DNA from: Cocos nucifera
Taxonomy: Eukaryota; Streptophyta; Magnoliopsida; Arecales; Arecaceae
Length of the DNA: 64,000 bases
Assembly (NCBI GenBank): GCA_006176705.1
Contig: QRFJ01000007.1
Span: forward strand, 4,390,276-4,454,275
Direction of reading: 5' to 3'
Positions within the stretch are counted from its first letter, which is position 1. Each line of letters starts with the position of its first letter. The notes beneath the pieces are model-generated. The model saw only the letters and a list, made by a program, of their open reading frames with translations, was not told where the DNA came from and ran no database searches. Shown piece after piece: positions 48,262-62,421 of this stretch. The translations under genes were made by a program, and so were the position numbers.

Positions 48262-48763
48262 TGGAACAATATGCTATCCAGAGTAAATAGAACACCCCGG
48301 TTTAAGATTCAAAACAAACACCCAAAAAAAAAAAAAATAGCAAAGAAACATTGAAAGAAAAATAAGTTTATGAGAGAAAAAACTTTATTAAAAAATTAAG
48401 CCATACAAGAAAGCTCTCCATCATGCCTCTTCAAAGAAAATATCTCTAACTCTCTCTCTCTCTCTCTCTCTCCCCACATCTCTCACACACTCTTTCATGA
48501 TCTTGCATCATACTTTTTCCACCATTTTTCATATTCAAAGGAGGCACCAAGGTTCCTTTAAATTGAACATTACATGGATAGGAATTTGTCTCATACCTGA
48601 ACTCAGAAAACCTAAAACCTATTAGAACATAAACTCTAATAAGTTTTAGAAGAAAATAATTAAATAAAGTAATACTAAAAATAAAATACTAAAGTCATTA
48701 AAACTAATGACTAACTATAAATGAAATCTTAATTGGATTGAAACTTGGTAATAAATCTGAACA
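48262..48763 (-). repeat. Right (5') LTR of the outer element
   Basis: Partner of 24970-25440. It starts TGGAACAATATGCTATCC on the plus strand and ends AATCTGAACA. It includes an expanded CT microsatellite (about 48450-48472). The primer-site-like motif lies just left of it. Confidence 0.75.
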
Positions 48764-48768
48764 TAGAC

Positions 48769-49328
48769 TTATGTATATGCTTGAAACCAACAAAGATGCT
48801 GCCACTTCTTTTCAACCAATTCAAAAGGTTGCATAAAAAGTCTTAAAAGCACAAGTGAAAAAAAAAACCTCCTAGCTGAATTTGCGCTTCATCATTATAT
48901 CCGAAAGAAGATTTTAAGTGAATAAATTGATTGTTGTTAAATAGTTTTATCATTTAATTTTATTAGAAATGTTTAAAAAGGATGATTCACTGTTCAAATA
49001 ATAAAAAATAATTATTCTAAATTTAAAATAATATTTGAACTAAAAGGTATTATTTTAATTAGATGAACTAGGAACATGTAAATTAATAGACATCATCATC
49101 GTTGCATAAGAGCGGATGTGTGTGCCTTCATGCTCTTTCCTTTTTCTACACGAGGGCCAATATAAGGAGAGAAAATAATGTAATGGCAACCTTGCATCCA
49201 AAATCATAAAAGGAACCTTAATTTTAATATCACGGTGGTCATAATTTAATCCTCATACTGATTTCTGGATTTGAGTAAATTATTTTTATAAATATTTTTT
49301 TTAATTTATTAATTAATAAAAAATTAAT
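48769..49328. other. Intergenic AT-rich spacer
   Basis: No gene or clear repeat boundary seen. Ends at the 8-bp target duplication of the next element (49329-49336). Confidence 0.5.
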
Positions 49329-49336
49329 CATGTCAT

Positions 49337-49813
49337 TAGGATTGAAATCGGATCGGATACCAGCATATCCATATCCATATTTATTTTATTTGATAAATAT
49401 AAATATGAATATGAATATTATTTAGAGACAAAATTTTATATCCATATTTATTTCAAATAGATACAGATACAATTCGGATATTGAAAGTATAGATATAATT
49501 ATGGATATAGCTTAGATAATTAAATTTTATGGCTATAAAATCAAATTTATTACTAAATAGATGATAAATTAAGATAATAACATGTTTATATGATCATATA
49601 TTTTTTTTTTTAAAATTAATAAATATTATTTAAAATTACATAGAATTATATATAGATTCGGATATAGATCGGATAATTGTCTATCCATATTCATATCTAT
49701 TTTTTTTAATAAATATAAATATGAATATAAATATAAATATTAATCAAATTTTTAAATTTTTATCTAAATTAATTTAAATATAAAAATAAATATTCATACT
49801 ATTTTCATCCCAA
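49337..49813. mobile_element. hAT MITE, 477 bp, with a perfect 8-bp TSD
   Basis: CATGTCAT flanks both ends (49329-49336 and 49814-49821). The left end is TAGGATTGAAATCGG. The right end in reverse complement is TTGGGATGAAAATAG. Both resemble the Ac-type terminus (TAGGGATGAAA). The interior is AT-rich with repeated CATATCCATATTTATTT / AAATATGAATATGAATA words. No coding capacity. Confidence 0.85.
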
Positions 49814-49821
49814 CATGTCAT

Positions 49822-52350
49822 GCTAGCCGATCGGGTTGAGACGCCGGACCTTGCTGCGAGGCCTCCCACGTTCACATCCAGCTCCAGATGGCATCAGCTC
49901 TTTTGGTCCCATTCCGTCTGGCATAAGCAACCTGATACCTGACAAGCAGGTCGGTTTGGCATCTTCTTACTGGTTTGCTTAATGCTTATACTTGCTTTCC
50001 CTTTTAGTGGATTGGGATAACGAAAGCCAAATGAATGCATCAAATTTGCCATCATACATTCTTCTCTGAAGTTCTAACTTTCCATGATCCATGAACTTAG
50101 CACCCCACGAAATGTGGAAAGATCCAGAGGATTAACAAGAAACGTAGAAGTTCCAACTTCCCATCTTCTAATTACGTCGCCATCAGCACAACAATCTAAG
50201 AAAATTTCAACTGATGTAATCTTCAAAGGATCCGGAGGCTGCTTCGAGAGCGGCACATCCGTGGTGTCGAGCTCCTAAATGGCCCAAAAGAGCTGATGGT
50301 GAGGGTGGAGGTGGGGCTCCTACTCACCCCAGTGTGGAAGCTTAGGCCTTCCAACAAAGCTAGAACCCACTATATATAAAGCGGTGAGTGGTGCACTTTT
50401 GATGGAAGGATGGATTGGATAAAGATTTGTTTGACATCACATTGAGAGGGAGAGATGGATCAAACGCAAGCTGGATGGATCTCCCCCTAAGGACCATTAG
50501 GATCGTGCTATGATCAGAAGAGCTTATGGTGGGTCATGGATGGAAGTGGGCGTCACTCATTCTCTTCTCATGGATAAGACCTAAAACAGGGTCGGTGCTG
50601 AATCAGTTTGATCATGACTCACACGTGGAGAAGTGTTGCGGCTTGCCACCATTCATGACTAGTGTTAGGCAGTTGTCAACAAGTAGTTTATTCAAAAGAA
50701 AGGCCTTGTTATCCTTTGCCATCGTGGACTTCTGCCCTACATAAAACGGAATTACACATATAGCATGTTTGCGCTATAATTTATTCAGTTTTTGTCTTGA
50801 ATATAAATAAAATGAAGGCCTTGTCAAACAAAGATCGTAGTTTAGGTTCATCATATGTTGGGAGATTGCACCATTGTTGGACACAGATCTCAAAGATTGA
50901 TTTCCAAATACGGTGAAAGAAATTTTTGAAATTATATTTTTAATTTTTTTTATAAAATATTATCTAACTTTTACATTTCAACAAACTGTTGTGATCGTAG
51001 ATCAATTCCATTATTGTGCCATGCTTCTCCAATTTTGTCGAGATGAACAGCTTATTTGTCCATCTAACAGATGGAATTTTGAGCGCCAAGAACTCTTGAG
51101 TCCTGAAAGCGATTGCGGGCATATCTCTTCCAAGTTCAGCCAAGACGACAAGCGCACGCGCCGAGATGCCGTTGCGTGCGCACCCGCGCCGGTTGCATCA
51201 CCCCTCGTGGCTGCTCTCCCCGTCGCCCTCGCGGTAGGATTCGTCAAACAAGTCGTCCCCCACCCCAAACTCCACACGCGGCCTTCGGTTTAACTCCCAG
51301 TCCCACGCTCCATTCATTGCGCGACGCAACCACACCGGCATCGTGATGGTGGACGAGCCGTCCGCCTCCTGTTTTGGCTGACGAATACGTTGACGAAATC
51401 CCCTTTTGGATTGTGATTTGATGCGATGGATGGACTTGAATTTGATTTGATCCGAACCAGCATCCAACTTATATATATATATATCCTATCACGCCTAACA
51501 GACCTTGACCTGCTGGGTTGCTGCATCTTTTATTAAGATTTGGCCAATCAGTATGCGGCTCCCCGGTCCCCGATTACGTCCAATGCCGAGTCTTCCCTTC
51601 AAGCGCACGCATCGGCGGATGACATACCGCGGCACTTCCCACGTTCTCCCTGAGGCTCTGCGCTACTATTTATATTTATTTATCAGAATATAAAATTATA
51701 TAAATAAAAAATGAATTTTAAAAAATATTTTACTTTTTATAAAGATTTTATATAAAAAACTCAAATTTTTGATGTTGCGGTGAAATTATGGGGGAAAGAA
51801 ATGCTCAAGGGGGAAAGAAAAAAAAAAAAAAGAAATTATGGACAGTCACACAATTCTCAAGGGCGGACATACCATAAAGTTAGTACGTATTATATGATAG
51901 TATAGATTTAATGGACATATTATATAATAGTATTAGAAGATCGCAATGTATAATAGCTTGGATTTTATTCATTTGATGTTAATAAATATTTAATTATATG
52001 TCTAAATTAAGCATGCTTTTTCTTTCATAACCGTACAATCGTCTCTCTACATGTTTTCTAGTGACAGAAAGGAAATTAATTTATTTTTTATTAATGGCGG
52101 AGGACGTGCAGATGGGGTGCGCGTGGATGGTGAGGTCGTAAATGGCTGTCTTTTTTTTTTAAAAAAAAAAAAAAAAGAGAGTGACCGGGAAAGGGAAACA
52201 AGGAAAAAAAAACATTTTCTCACTCCTTTGACATTGCCGCAAAGTCAGGTTGCATTAAAAGCGGTGTTTGAGTCATGGGATAGCGGTTTCTGGATTTTGA
52301 AGATCCATCACCACTCACATTTTGCACCACCGTGATAACCACCGAGCCCG
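49822..52350. other. Intergenic region upstream of the WRKY gene
   Basis: Mixed sequence; short frames at 50913-51293 and nearby GC-rich stretches (51150-51350) have no recognisable domain. A poly-A/TA block lies near 51470-51490. The last several hundred bases (from about 51700), AT-rich, should contain WRKY promoter elements, but none can be assigned with confidence apart from the TATA box. Confidence 0.5.
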
Positions 52351-52352
52351 CT

Positions 52353-52359
52353 TATATAA
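52353..52359 (+). promoter_or_regulatory. TATA box of the WRKY gene
   Basis: TATATAA lies 187 bp upstream of the ATG at 52546. It is followed by a long CT-rich 5' UTR tract (52371-52450), typical of plant promoters. Confidence 0.65.
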
Positions 52360-52545
52360 ATTCCGAACCCCGCTCTCTCTTTATATCTAAAAAGTCCACC
52401 CTCCCCCCTTCCCATCCCCCTTCCCATCCTTCTCTCCTCTTCCCTTCGCCCCAGGCCGGCCTGCAGTCAAGTTCCAAGCTTCCCTCTCTAATGCCCAAAT
52501 AAAGCTGCATTGAAGTCCCAAGAAGTCGTTCAGCAATCCAAATCC

Positions 52546-53728
52546 ATGGACGTCGACAACTGGGATCTACAGGCAGTGGTTAGAGGATGCTGCTTGACAA
52601 GACCATCAACAGATCCTTTCTCTTCCTTCCCTCCTCTAGTATTAAAGGAGGAACAGGTAGATGGAGAAAAGGGCAATATTCTCGTTGACTTTCCTGATAT
52701 CATGGACACAGAAAACTCTTTCCATGAGCTGGAGGAGCTCTGCAAGCCCTTCTTCCTCAAACCCCAACAGCAACCATTAGAGCAGCAATCCCTGCTCTTC
52801 CCCCAGCAGAGTAACTCTTCCGAACAACAGCCGAGGCTGCCTCAACGGCCGGCAACTAACAGTGCCCCTCGTTCCAAAAGAAGGTAAACCTTTTCTCTCT
52901 CCACTCTCTCTTCTCTATAAGCAAATAGGAAAGGATCGAAACCTTTTATCTAAATCTGATGTATTTGAGAAACAAAAAACAGGAAAAACCAACAGAAGAG
53001 GGTGGTTTGCCATGTCCCCGCTGACGGCCTCACTTCTGACATGTGGGCTTGGCGTAAATACGGCCAGAAACCCATCAAAGGCTCCCCTTATCCCCGGTAT
53101 AGACTATATATATATATATATATATATATAACTCTGCTACTTCTCTTCAATCTCTTTCTCATTATTCTTAAAGATTCTAACTTGGAGGGAGAACAGGGGG
53201 TATTACAGGTGCAGTAGCTCGAAAGGGTGCTTGGCGAGGAAGCAGGTGGAGAGGAGCCGGACTGACCCAGCGATGCTCGTCGTTACCTACACAGCCGAGC
53301 ACAACCACCCACTCCCCGCCCATCGCAACTCCCTCGCCGGCAGCACCCGCCAGAAGCGGCCCCCTCCCCCGTCGCCCGCTGCCGCCACCTCCTCCTCCGC
53401 CTCCGGCAGCGACCGGATGCGGCCCTCCATCCCCCAGTCGTCGTCCGTGAAGGACAAGCTCCTCCGGCATCGCAAGGGCAAGGAGGAGGAGGAGGAAGAG
53501 GACGAGGAAGGGGAGGAGACGTTGATGGTGGAAGACATGGAGATGACGGGGGAGGAAGACGTGGTCTTCTTGGGGCTGGAGAGGCTGGTGGAGAGCACGA
53601 ATGTCGGCGCCGCCAGCTCGCCGGCCCTCTCGGGCTTCTACGACGACGAAGGTGGCCTCGCGGAGCATTTCTTCGCTTCTACATGGCTGGCCACCAACAA
53701 CGCAGCGGCCGCAGCGGGTGGGAGTTGA
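52546..53728 (+). CDS. WRKY transcription factor, group IIe (WRKY65/WRKY69-like)
   Basis: WRKY factors bind W-box DNA (TTGACY) in the nucleus. Exons 52546-52883, 52983-53096 and 53197-53728 join to 327 residues. The WRKY domain reads VVCHVPADGLTSDMWAWRKY, GQKPIKGSPYPR, then GYYRCSSSKGCLARKQ, and the zinc ligands fit C-X5-C-X23-H-X-H (ending EHNH). The intron inside the domain, after the PYPR arginine, is in the position conserved in most group I-C/II WRKY genes. CX5C with the SSSKGC sequence points to group IIe. The N-terminus is DNWDLQAVVRGC with a Gln-rich stretch. The C-terminal half is acidic (runs of Glu) and Pro/Ser-rich. The ATG at 52546 is the first in frame. Intron 2 contains a TA microsatellite. 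The exact orthologue is inferred. Confidence 0.95.
53105..53131. repeat. TA microsatellite in WRKY intron 2
   Basis: About 13 TA units directly downstream of the donor site at 53097. Likely length-polymorphic. Confidence 0.95.
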
Positions 53729-56700
53729 CGCATGCTTAGAGATAGGTAGGCCTGAAACTAGAGCATCCCAGCCGTCCATTTATGTTTGGTCTATTTAATA
53801 GCCGGTCCCTCCATTCACCAGACCGTAATTTGTAGTCTTAAGATTTTAACCCCCGTCTCATGTACCCAAAAAAAAAAAAAAAAAGGCGCATCCGCCTCTC
53901 CATGGCTTCGCTAGTTTGTGTTATTCCCGTCTTTTGCACAAGTTGGGCCAATTTTGTATGCTGCTATTTTGCTATATTAAAGCAGCATTGGTGTTTGTTA
54001 TGGGGTGTAATTTCAACAGCATTCTATAAATAAAGTTATCATTTCTATTCAAAAAAAAAATCTCAAAAAAAAATTTTTTTTTTGGATAAAATAGAGGAGT
54101 CATTGGTTACATATTGAACTGAAAGCAATAAGATATTTACATCACATTAGATAGAGAAAAGCAAACTAGCTACATGTGAAGATACAACTGGAGTAGATAC
54201 AGGACAACAGAAGACAATAATATGATTTTGTTACATTCTGAATATAGCGCACGGATAGCTGCAGAATAGAAGAATCATAAAAAATATGTATAAAACATCA
54301 ATATTAAAACATAAAGTATGTAGTGAAAACATTTGAAGTATAAGAATATAATAGTATAACAGCATAGGATGCTTACGAAGGGATAAGAAAAAAGAATCAA
54401 TTGAAAATGAACATAATTCGCGGAAAAGCCCCCAATGTATGATCCATTTTAAGGGTTGGGGTGGCCCATAACCTAGAAATTGAGAAGCTTTAAAATTCCT
54501 TCAATTTCGAGTTTCCAGTAAATATATACACTTATTCTTCAATACATAGAATTACAAATAACTGCATACATTTTATATATATATATAGAACTAAAAATTA
54601 ATTAAAGAATAATAGTTAAGAACCATATGTTAAAATTCGATCAAATAAGAGATTGATGTTGAAGTTCCTTTTTATATTTTGCCAAAATTACAACGTTGAT
54701 GTTCTTTATATATTTTTGACTTTTTGATATTTAGAGACCGGAGAGATATTTAACAGGAGAACGGTAGGGGATATAAGAGGGAGCTTCGATAATAACTCAA
54801 TATCTCCTGATGTTATCTTTTTATTTAATACCTCAAAAGTCTGGCAGTGACACAAAATTGGTATTGTTATATCAATATATATATATATATATAATTGGTA
54901 TTAATCGAACGGCGATGGTGACCCACCAAGTGATCTTAAGTCCACTTCCCCCAATTTTTCTCCCTTGCAATATTTGTACCGCATTATGTCAAAAAGATGA
55001 GTCATACATATTATATACTGTTGAAAGTTTACAGACTCGTCTTAAAAGACCTAAATTTAACTCTTTGCTGGTGCATCAATTCCCAGGTGCTTCACACTGG
55101 ACGATCATATAGTGCGTGTCGGTCTCTTTCTCTCTAAAGTTCTTTCATCACCTTTTTTGGTAAAATCATTTTACAATACTAAATAACAGATTACTTCATA
55201 ATACATAGTTAAACTTTTGATTGCTTACCAATCTGACAGATTAGATGGCAGCAAATTTTAAAAGATAGCAAGCTGCGCTAAAAAATCTAGTATTTCCAGA
55301 TAGGTGCAGGTAAACACCTTGAAAAGAATGATGCATATAATCCCAAAGTTTACTAAAGGAGGACTTGGAGAGAACGAGATGAAAGGAAGAGACTGGGATA
55401 GAATGAAGTGAATATATGGTGATATTTCTCCTTCGGCCTGTATGGATACAGATATATACTAGCTCTTCTTGGGAATCCATTGTGTGATTCTGTCATTTTT
55501 CCCTTTTTTTTTTTTTTTTTTTTTTTTTTTACCGGGCAATTTATAAAAGTATCGGTCAGGACGTGACCGCGGCCGGAGTCCACGTAAAGCCTGGTTTCAC
55601 GCACGAGGGAAGTGGCTCGAGCGGGTTCGGTGCTTCCTCCGCCGGTCAGAGGACCAGCGGGTGGGGGTGGTTTCTGACGCCGTGGAAGTGGAGCTGACAC
55701 CCACGTGGCACAAGGCTGGCCGCTGTCTGAAGGACGTGCAGCCGTGGCTTTTACGGATGGGTACGGATTACACCGGGATGACCGGCTTTGCCTGAATCGA
55801 GCCTTTTGCCAAACTCGAGGCAGCATTTTGCTTATCCGGTTGTCCCAGAAACAACAAGTCGCTACATGACCGCATATCAGTTGAATTAGTGCTCCATTAG
55901 TTGCCTAAAACTCGATAGTCTACGACTTTTAAAGTAGACCTCGAAAGATCTAGCACCGTTGCTGCATGGCATGGAGGTTGGCATGATACCGTATCTGCGG
56001 AGCCTTATTGGTTACGGCAATGGGTTTATGTTGGGTTTTATTCCCCACCCTGTGAGATGCAGATATGACCATAATGATTTGTGCCTTATTGGTTGGATCT
56101 GACGATGCTGGATTTGATCCATTTATTTTGCCATATGAGCATATGGTTTGCCAACATTGGCCTGTAGGAATAACGCGCATGACATGGCATGTTACATTTT
56201 AGCACTGTATTGTGCTAATTTGGACCCGCATGACTGTTATTTTAATTGTCAACACAAGGCTTGGTGCATTTCTCGTGTTGTTTTGGGAGGAACAGCGTTC
56301 CTATTTTCAGGAGAAACGTTGATGGCCCTCCACGTTATTAGACGGCACAATGAATCCAACAAGGGAGAAACCTCTCCCAACACTTTAAAACATAGCCGGA
56401 GAGAAAGAAGAAGGAAAAAATTCTAACTTTACTCTCAAGGAAAATACTTTCTGCGGGGCTAGCATGCAGCATCCAAAAAAATATATATATTTTTTCTACT
56501 TCCAAACCTACATGAGTCCCACACGAGCATCAATTATAATGCAGGGCGTGCGGTGTAGAAAGTATTACCCTACTCTCAAAGTTTAATGGGTTTTGGAGAA
56601 AAAGGCCCATAGACAACGACCCATGGCACAACGGATCGCCCACTCTCAACCCACCTAACTTTCCCGCGTCGCGGTGAAGACGGAGTTCATTTCTGATACC

Positions 56701-58080
56701 ACCATCCAAAGATTGCATGAATAGACTCAGCTGGAACCTTACAAAATTAATGGGTCTCCATCCACTGAAACAAAATGCAAGATCACCTCCAATAATTAGA
56801 TAACCTATATCTCGTATAAAGTGAAACAACAGCAGCAAAAAGTATGCAAGATCCTCGTTATTTCAGATTCAAATACAACAAAGGCATGGTTTCTATTGTG
56901 CTCCACTTCCACCATTGTGGCTCCATATATGTGATGCTTGATGCCTGAGTTAGGGCCATGCAGATCTTCCATCAAATACTCCATTTGTTCACGGCCCCTG
57001 CACCTGATAGGTACTAAAGGGCAATCAAAGGATTTTGCCTATACTTCCTGTGCAGTACCATCATGCAACCAATCTCAAAGAATATTCACCGAGGACTTCC
57101 ATAAACCATCAGCCAGGCAACTTAAATTCCTGGTATTCGTAAGCACTTTGACAGTATATACAAAATTGGTGATGATAATGTGAAAATTCTAGGAAATAAG
57201 TCATATATTTTAGTTTCAAATCTCAATCTACTCCACAAGCAACATATATAGCTTCGTCACAACACCAAGTCAACAGCATATTTCAATGGAAGCCTGATCA
57301 GACATTCTGTCACTCTGCACCAAGAAGCATTCTTCATTCAGCAAGGAGAAGGTCAGTAGCACAATTGAAGCAACATCCAGAGAACATTAATCCTGCTGCT
57401 TCGGTACCATACATATCCGACTTACCATAAAATGAAAGAGATTGGATAAGAATTACTTAGTTAATGAGACTTCAATCTCCACATATGCCCCATGGTTCCT
57501 TGGAGATTATAGTAGATCCAGAAAAGAAACTGATGTCATGGTACTCTTTCAGAATCCAGATGGCAATTACCATAGGCCAGTATCCCGTGCAATCTGTAAG
57601 ATAATAAAACTTAATTTGGAATTGCCAAGAGCACATCTAAACAAAATCGAATACAACTGAAATCACTTAAAGGTCAAGGGACCTTCTCATACCAACAAAC
57701 ACTGCCGACATTTTGAGTATCCAGATTTCTCTCCACCTTATGAAAATTGGACGTCGTATCTCTTAAAAGATGATATCATAACATTTCAGGTAGCCTCTGC
57801 AGCCGGCACATGACCTCAGCTGTAGACACTCATGGTCAGCCCTAATAATAGAAAATCCTTAAATACAAAAACAAAAACCAGACATGTTCTTAAGTCCATC
57901 TGCAACCAGTGGGAGCTAATTATAGCAGACATACTCCAAAGCATTTCTCTCTCCCACACGTATATGCTCATCCATGGTCGAAATTGTTTTCTGTTTTCCA
58001 TGGCAGACAAGCTCGGTTCAAAGAAAACAACCTCCAAAGTACATATGCTCTATAAAACTGAGGACCACTTCTGGTCAAAA
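53729..58080. other. Intergenic region between the WRKY and PPR genes
   Basis: Contains the WRKY 3' UTR (to about 54050) and, at its right end, the probable PPR 3' UTR (57700-58080). A poly-T tract of about 26 bases (55504-55530) and GC-rich sequence at 55540-55830 occur. Frames at 55353-55826, 56148-56426 and 56938-57183 have no recognisable domains. No tRNA or repeat boundary recognised. Confidence 0.5.
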
Positions 58081-60024
58081 CTATTTTTGTGAGACAGCAA
58101 TTCCTTTCTCATTCAGAAAACATCTGAGTCTCTCCATCTCACCTATAGCTGATAACCATTCTGTAAGAATATCCATAGTTACATAATCAGGATTGCATCC
58201 TTCTTGCCTCATTTGATCCATCAGCTGAAAGGCTTTATCTGACATATTCCTGTCACGAAGACCCTTAAATATGGCATTATATGTTATAACATCAGGAGGT
58301 ACACCTTTCTTTTGCATCCGATCCATAAGAGAAATTGCAATATCAATCTTCCTATCCTTGCAGAAAGAACCAATAAGACTGTTGTATATCACAGTGTTAG
58401 GGGGAACTCCAGCAGCATCCATGTTCTGAAAAATCTTCAAGGCCTCATCAAGATTGCCAGCCTTGCAGTAACCATGGATCAGGGCACCATAAGTGACCAC
58501 AGAAGGCTTGCAGCCATCATCGACCATCTTGTTCAACAACTGATCCACAGTTGGAAAATCCCCGGCTTTGCATGAAGCGGCAATCAAGGTGTTGTAAGTG
58601 AAGACATCAGGTTGAAGTCCAGCCTCCTCCATTTCCTGGAGCATCTCGCATGCCTTATCTAGTTTCTTCTTCTTACAGAACCCACTAATCAAAATATTGT
58701 AGCTTTTTGTATCAAGTTGGAAGCCATTCTTTTTCATGGATGACACGACGGAGCATGCATCCTCCAACCTGCCGACCTGGCTCAAACCAGATATCAGCGT
58801 AAAATATATAACCGAATCTGGAGAATGTCCCTCATCAACCATCTCATCAAACAAATCCATGGACTTGCCCACGTTGTTGGAATGGAGGAAAGCACTAATC
58901 AGAGTGCTATAAGTGACGGCATTGCCTCTAACATCGGCCCAAGTGTGACGTTTCTGTCGAAAGAAGTCAAGGGCACTGCCAAGCCTGCCATGCCGGCACA
59001 TCCCATATACAAGAGTGTTCAGTGTGACCACACTAGGAGAAACGCCTTCTCGCTCCATTCGAGCCACCAATTCGTGTGCCATGACCATCTCGCCGGTCTT
59101 GCAGAGCCCATCAATAAGGCTATTATACGTGACAGTATTGGCACTGCACCCATGTCGGATTCGCATCCGGTCAAGTAGTGCCAGCGCGTCATCGAGCCTG
59201 CCCACCTTGCAGAGCCCATCGATGATCGTGTTGAAGGTGACTGTATCGGGGCTCACCTCCGAGTCAGGCCTTGTCATTACGTCGAGCACGTTCAGTGCCT
59301 CATCGACGCGGCGGGACTTGCACAGATGGTTAATAAGGATCCCACAAGTCACAACATTGGGGCGAACGCCCATGTCCTTCATCTCGGAGAAAAATAAATT
59401 CATCTTTCGGAATTCCCGGTCTCTCGCGAGACCAGCCAGGAGAGCATTGCACACCGGGGTCTCGATGGCACCACAGGCGTCCTTCACAGCGTGAACAAAA
59501 TCCCAAGCCCTGGCCGTGCCGCCGCCGTAGCAGAGCTTGTTGACGAGTTCGGTGAATTGGAAGGCATCGGATCGAAAAAATCCCATCTTGGCCATCTGGA
59601 CAACGAAGTGGAGGGATTCGTCCTCCACCGGCCGGCTTCGTTTGGAGAGATTAAAGAATAATATCGAACAGGTGATGCGGTCCGGGGGGCAAGCGGAGTC
59701 GGGGCGTAGCATATGGCGGAGTAGGGCCAAGGCTTCGGCTCGGTGGGCGGGTTCGCCGGAGCGGAGGAGGGAGCGGAGGATGTCATTGCAGTGGGGGGTG
59801 CGGCGGAGGGAAGGGTCGAGGGAGCGGAAGGCGAGGACGGCATCGGAGGGAGTCCGGGCGGCTGCGAGGGAGCGTAGGCGGTGTTCCTCGCCGTGGTGGC
59901 CGCCATCGCCGGCCGCCGCGTGGGGTGCGCTTGCGACGGCGGTGGAGGCATGGCGGCAGGGCAAGGGGGGGCGCAGGAGCACCGTTAATGACCGGTTCTT
60001 TATCAGTCTCCGCCCGGTCGACAT
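58081..60024 (-). CDS. P-class pentatricopeptide repeat protein, probably mitochondrial (At3g61520-like)
   Basis: PPR proteins bind organellar RNA, each repeat reading roughly one base, and affect splicing, processing or stability. This intronless frame encodes 647 residues from the ATG at 60024. An in-frame ATG at 60120 would add 32. The 60024 start is preferred because it gives an Arg-rich, targeting-like N-terminus (MSTGRRLIKNRSLTVLLRPP). About 12 clear 35-residue P-type repeats run to the C-terminus, with patterns such as VTYNSLIDGLCKTGEM and PDVFTYNTLIAASCKAG, after more degenerate N-terminal repeats. No E, DYW or SMR extension follows. The family resemblance to At3g61520/At5g28460-type proteins is from memory. 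A long AT microsatellite lies about 130 bp upstream of the distal ATG. Confidence 0.93.
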   Translation of the reverse strand: MSTGRRLIKNRSLTVLLRPPLPCRHASTAVASAPHAAAGDGGHHGEEHRLRSLAAARTPSDAVLAFRSLDPSLRRTPHCNDILRSLLRSGEPAHRAEALALLRHMLRPDSACPPDRITCSILFFNLSKRSRPVEDESLHFVVQMAKMGFFRSDAFQFTELVNKLCYGGGTARAWDFVHAVKDACGAIETPVCNALLAGLARDREFRKMNLFFSEMKDMGVRPNVVTCGILINHLCKSRRVDEALNVLDVMTRPDSEVSPDTVTFNTIIDGLCKVGRLDDALALLDRMRIRHGCSANTVTYNSLIDGLCKTGEMVMAHELVARMEREGVSPSVVTLNTLVYGMCRHGRLGSALDFFRQKRHTWADVRGNAVTYSTLISAFLHSNNVGKSMDLFDEMVDEGHSPDSVIYFTLISGLSQVGRLEDACSVVSSMKKNGFQLDTKSYNILISGFCKKKKLDKACEMLQEMEEAGLQPDVFTYNTLIAASCKAGDFPTVDQLLNKMVDDGCKPSVVTYGALIHGYCKAGNLDEALKIFQNMDAAGVPPNTVIYNSLIGSFCKDRKIDIAISLMDRMQKKGVPPDVITYNAIFKGLRDRNMSDKAFQLMDQMRQEGCNPDYVTMDILTEWLSAIGEMERLRCFLNEKGIAVSQK

Positions 60025-60243
60025 GAGGTCGGGTGGGGAGGGGCTGGCGGCGGAGTGGAATTGCGCGCTCAGTTCGATCAACTTACACTCCGTTTGGATT
60101 CTTGGTACACGAGAGTTCATAAGTGAAAGGGGAGGATAATGGAGGAGACCGGAGAGGGGAGGAAAGGGTAATGAAATGAACCCTTATTTAAAAAATAAAA
60201 AAAGTAAAAAAAAAATACATATCTAACTTTTATATATATCTTT

Positions 60244-62225
<1,982 letters not shown>

Positions 62226-62236
62226 TAAAGATGAGT

Positions 62237-62390
62237 GGAGTTATCAAAATGGGTCGGAATCCATGGCTAGGCTCTAAAAATGGTTCGGACTGGATCAAAA
62301 AATTTTGATTCATTTACGTAAGTGGACTTTTTAGCCTAGCTTCTATAGCTCATGGGCTGAAACCGATTAAGATCGGATCAGTCCATGGGC

Positions 62391-62421
<31 letters not shown>

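Larger units (their letters stand above)
24970..48763 (-). mobile_element. Outer LTR retroelement (minus strand), host of the nested insertions
   Basis: Two direct repeats of about 0.5 kb bound this block: 24970-25440 and 48262-48763. Read on the minus strand, the LTR begins TGTT(A/C)(A/G)ATTTATTA. Beside the left copy, internally, is a polypurine tract (reverse complement ATCAGAGGGAG, near 25441). Beside the right copy is a primer-site-like TAGTATCAAAGC (about 48249-48260), and further in TAGTATCAGAGCCAG (about 48192-48206), close to the initiator-Met tRNA site of plant copia elements. Without the nested CACTA and gypsy-type insertions, only about 1.7 kb of internal sequence remains (25441-25642, 41248-42549, 48027-48261), so it is probably non-autonomous. 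The 5-bp flanks (GAATG, TAGAC) do not match. Confidence 0.7.

Noticed and set aside
24965..48768. Target-site duplication of the outer LTR element
   Set aside because: The 5-mers next to the LTRs (GAATG and TAGAC) do not match, so I do not claim one. LTR pairing rests on sequence similarity and the PPT/PBS-like motifs.
50913..51467. Overlapping frames of 126 and 89 codons on opposite strands
   Set aside because: GC-rich shadow frames without motifs, splice sites or family resemblance.
53177..53779. Minus-strand 200-codon frame over WRKY exon 3
   Set aside because: Shadow of the GC-rich, low-complexity WRKY C-terminus on the opposite strand.
55353..55826. 157-codon minus-strand frame
   Set aside because: Includes a Lys run from a poly-T tract and has no domain pattern; probably intergenic sequence.
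58312..60139. Plus-strand frames across the PPR gene
   Set aside because: Antisense shadows of a repeat-rich coding sequence.
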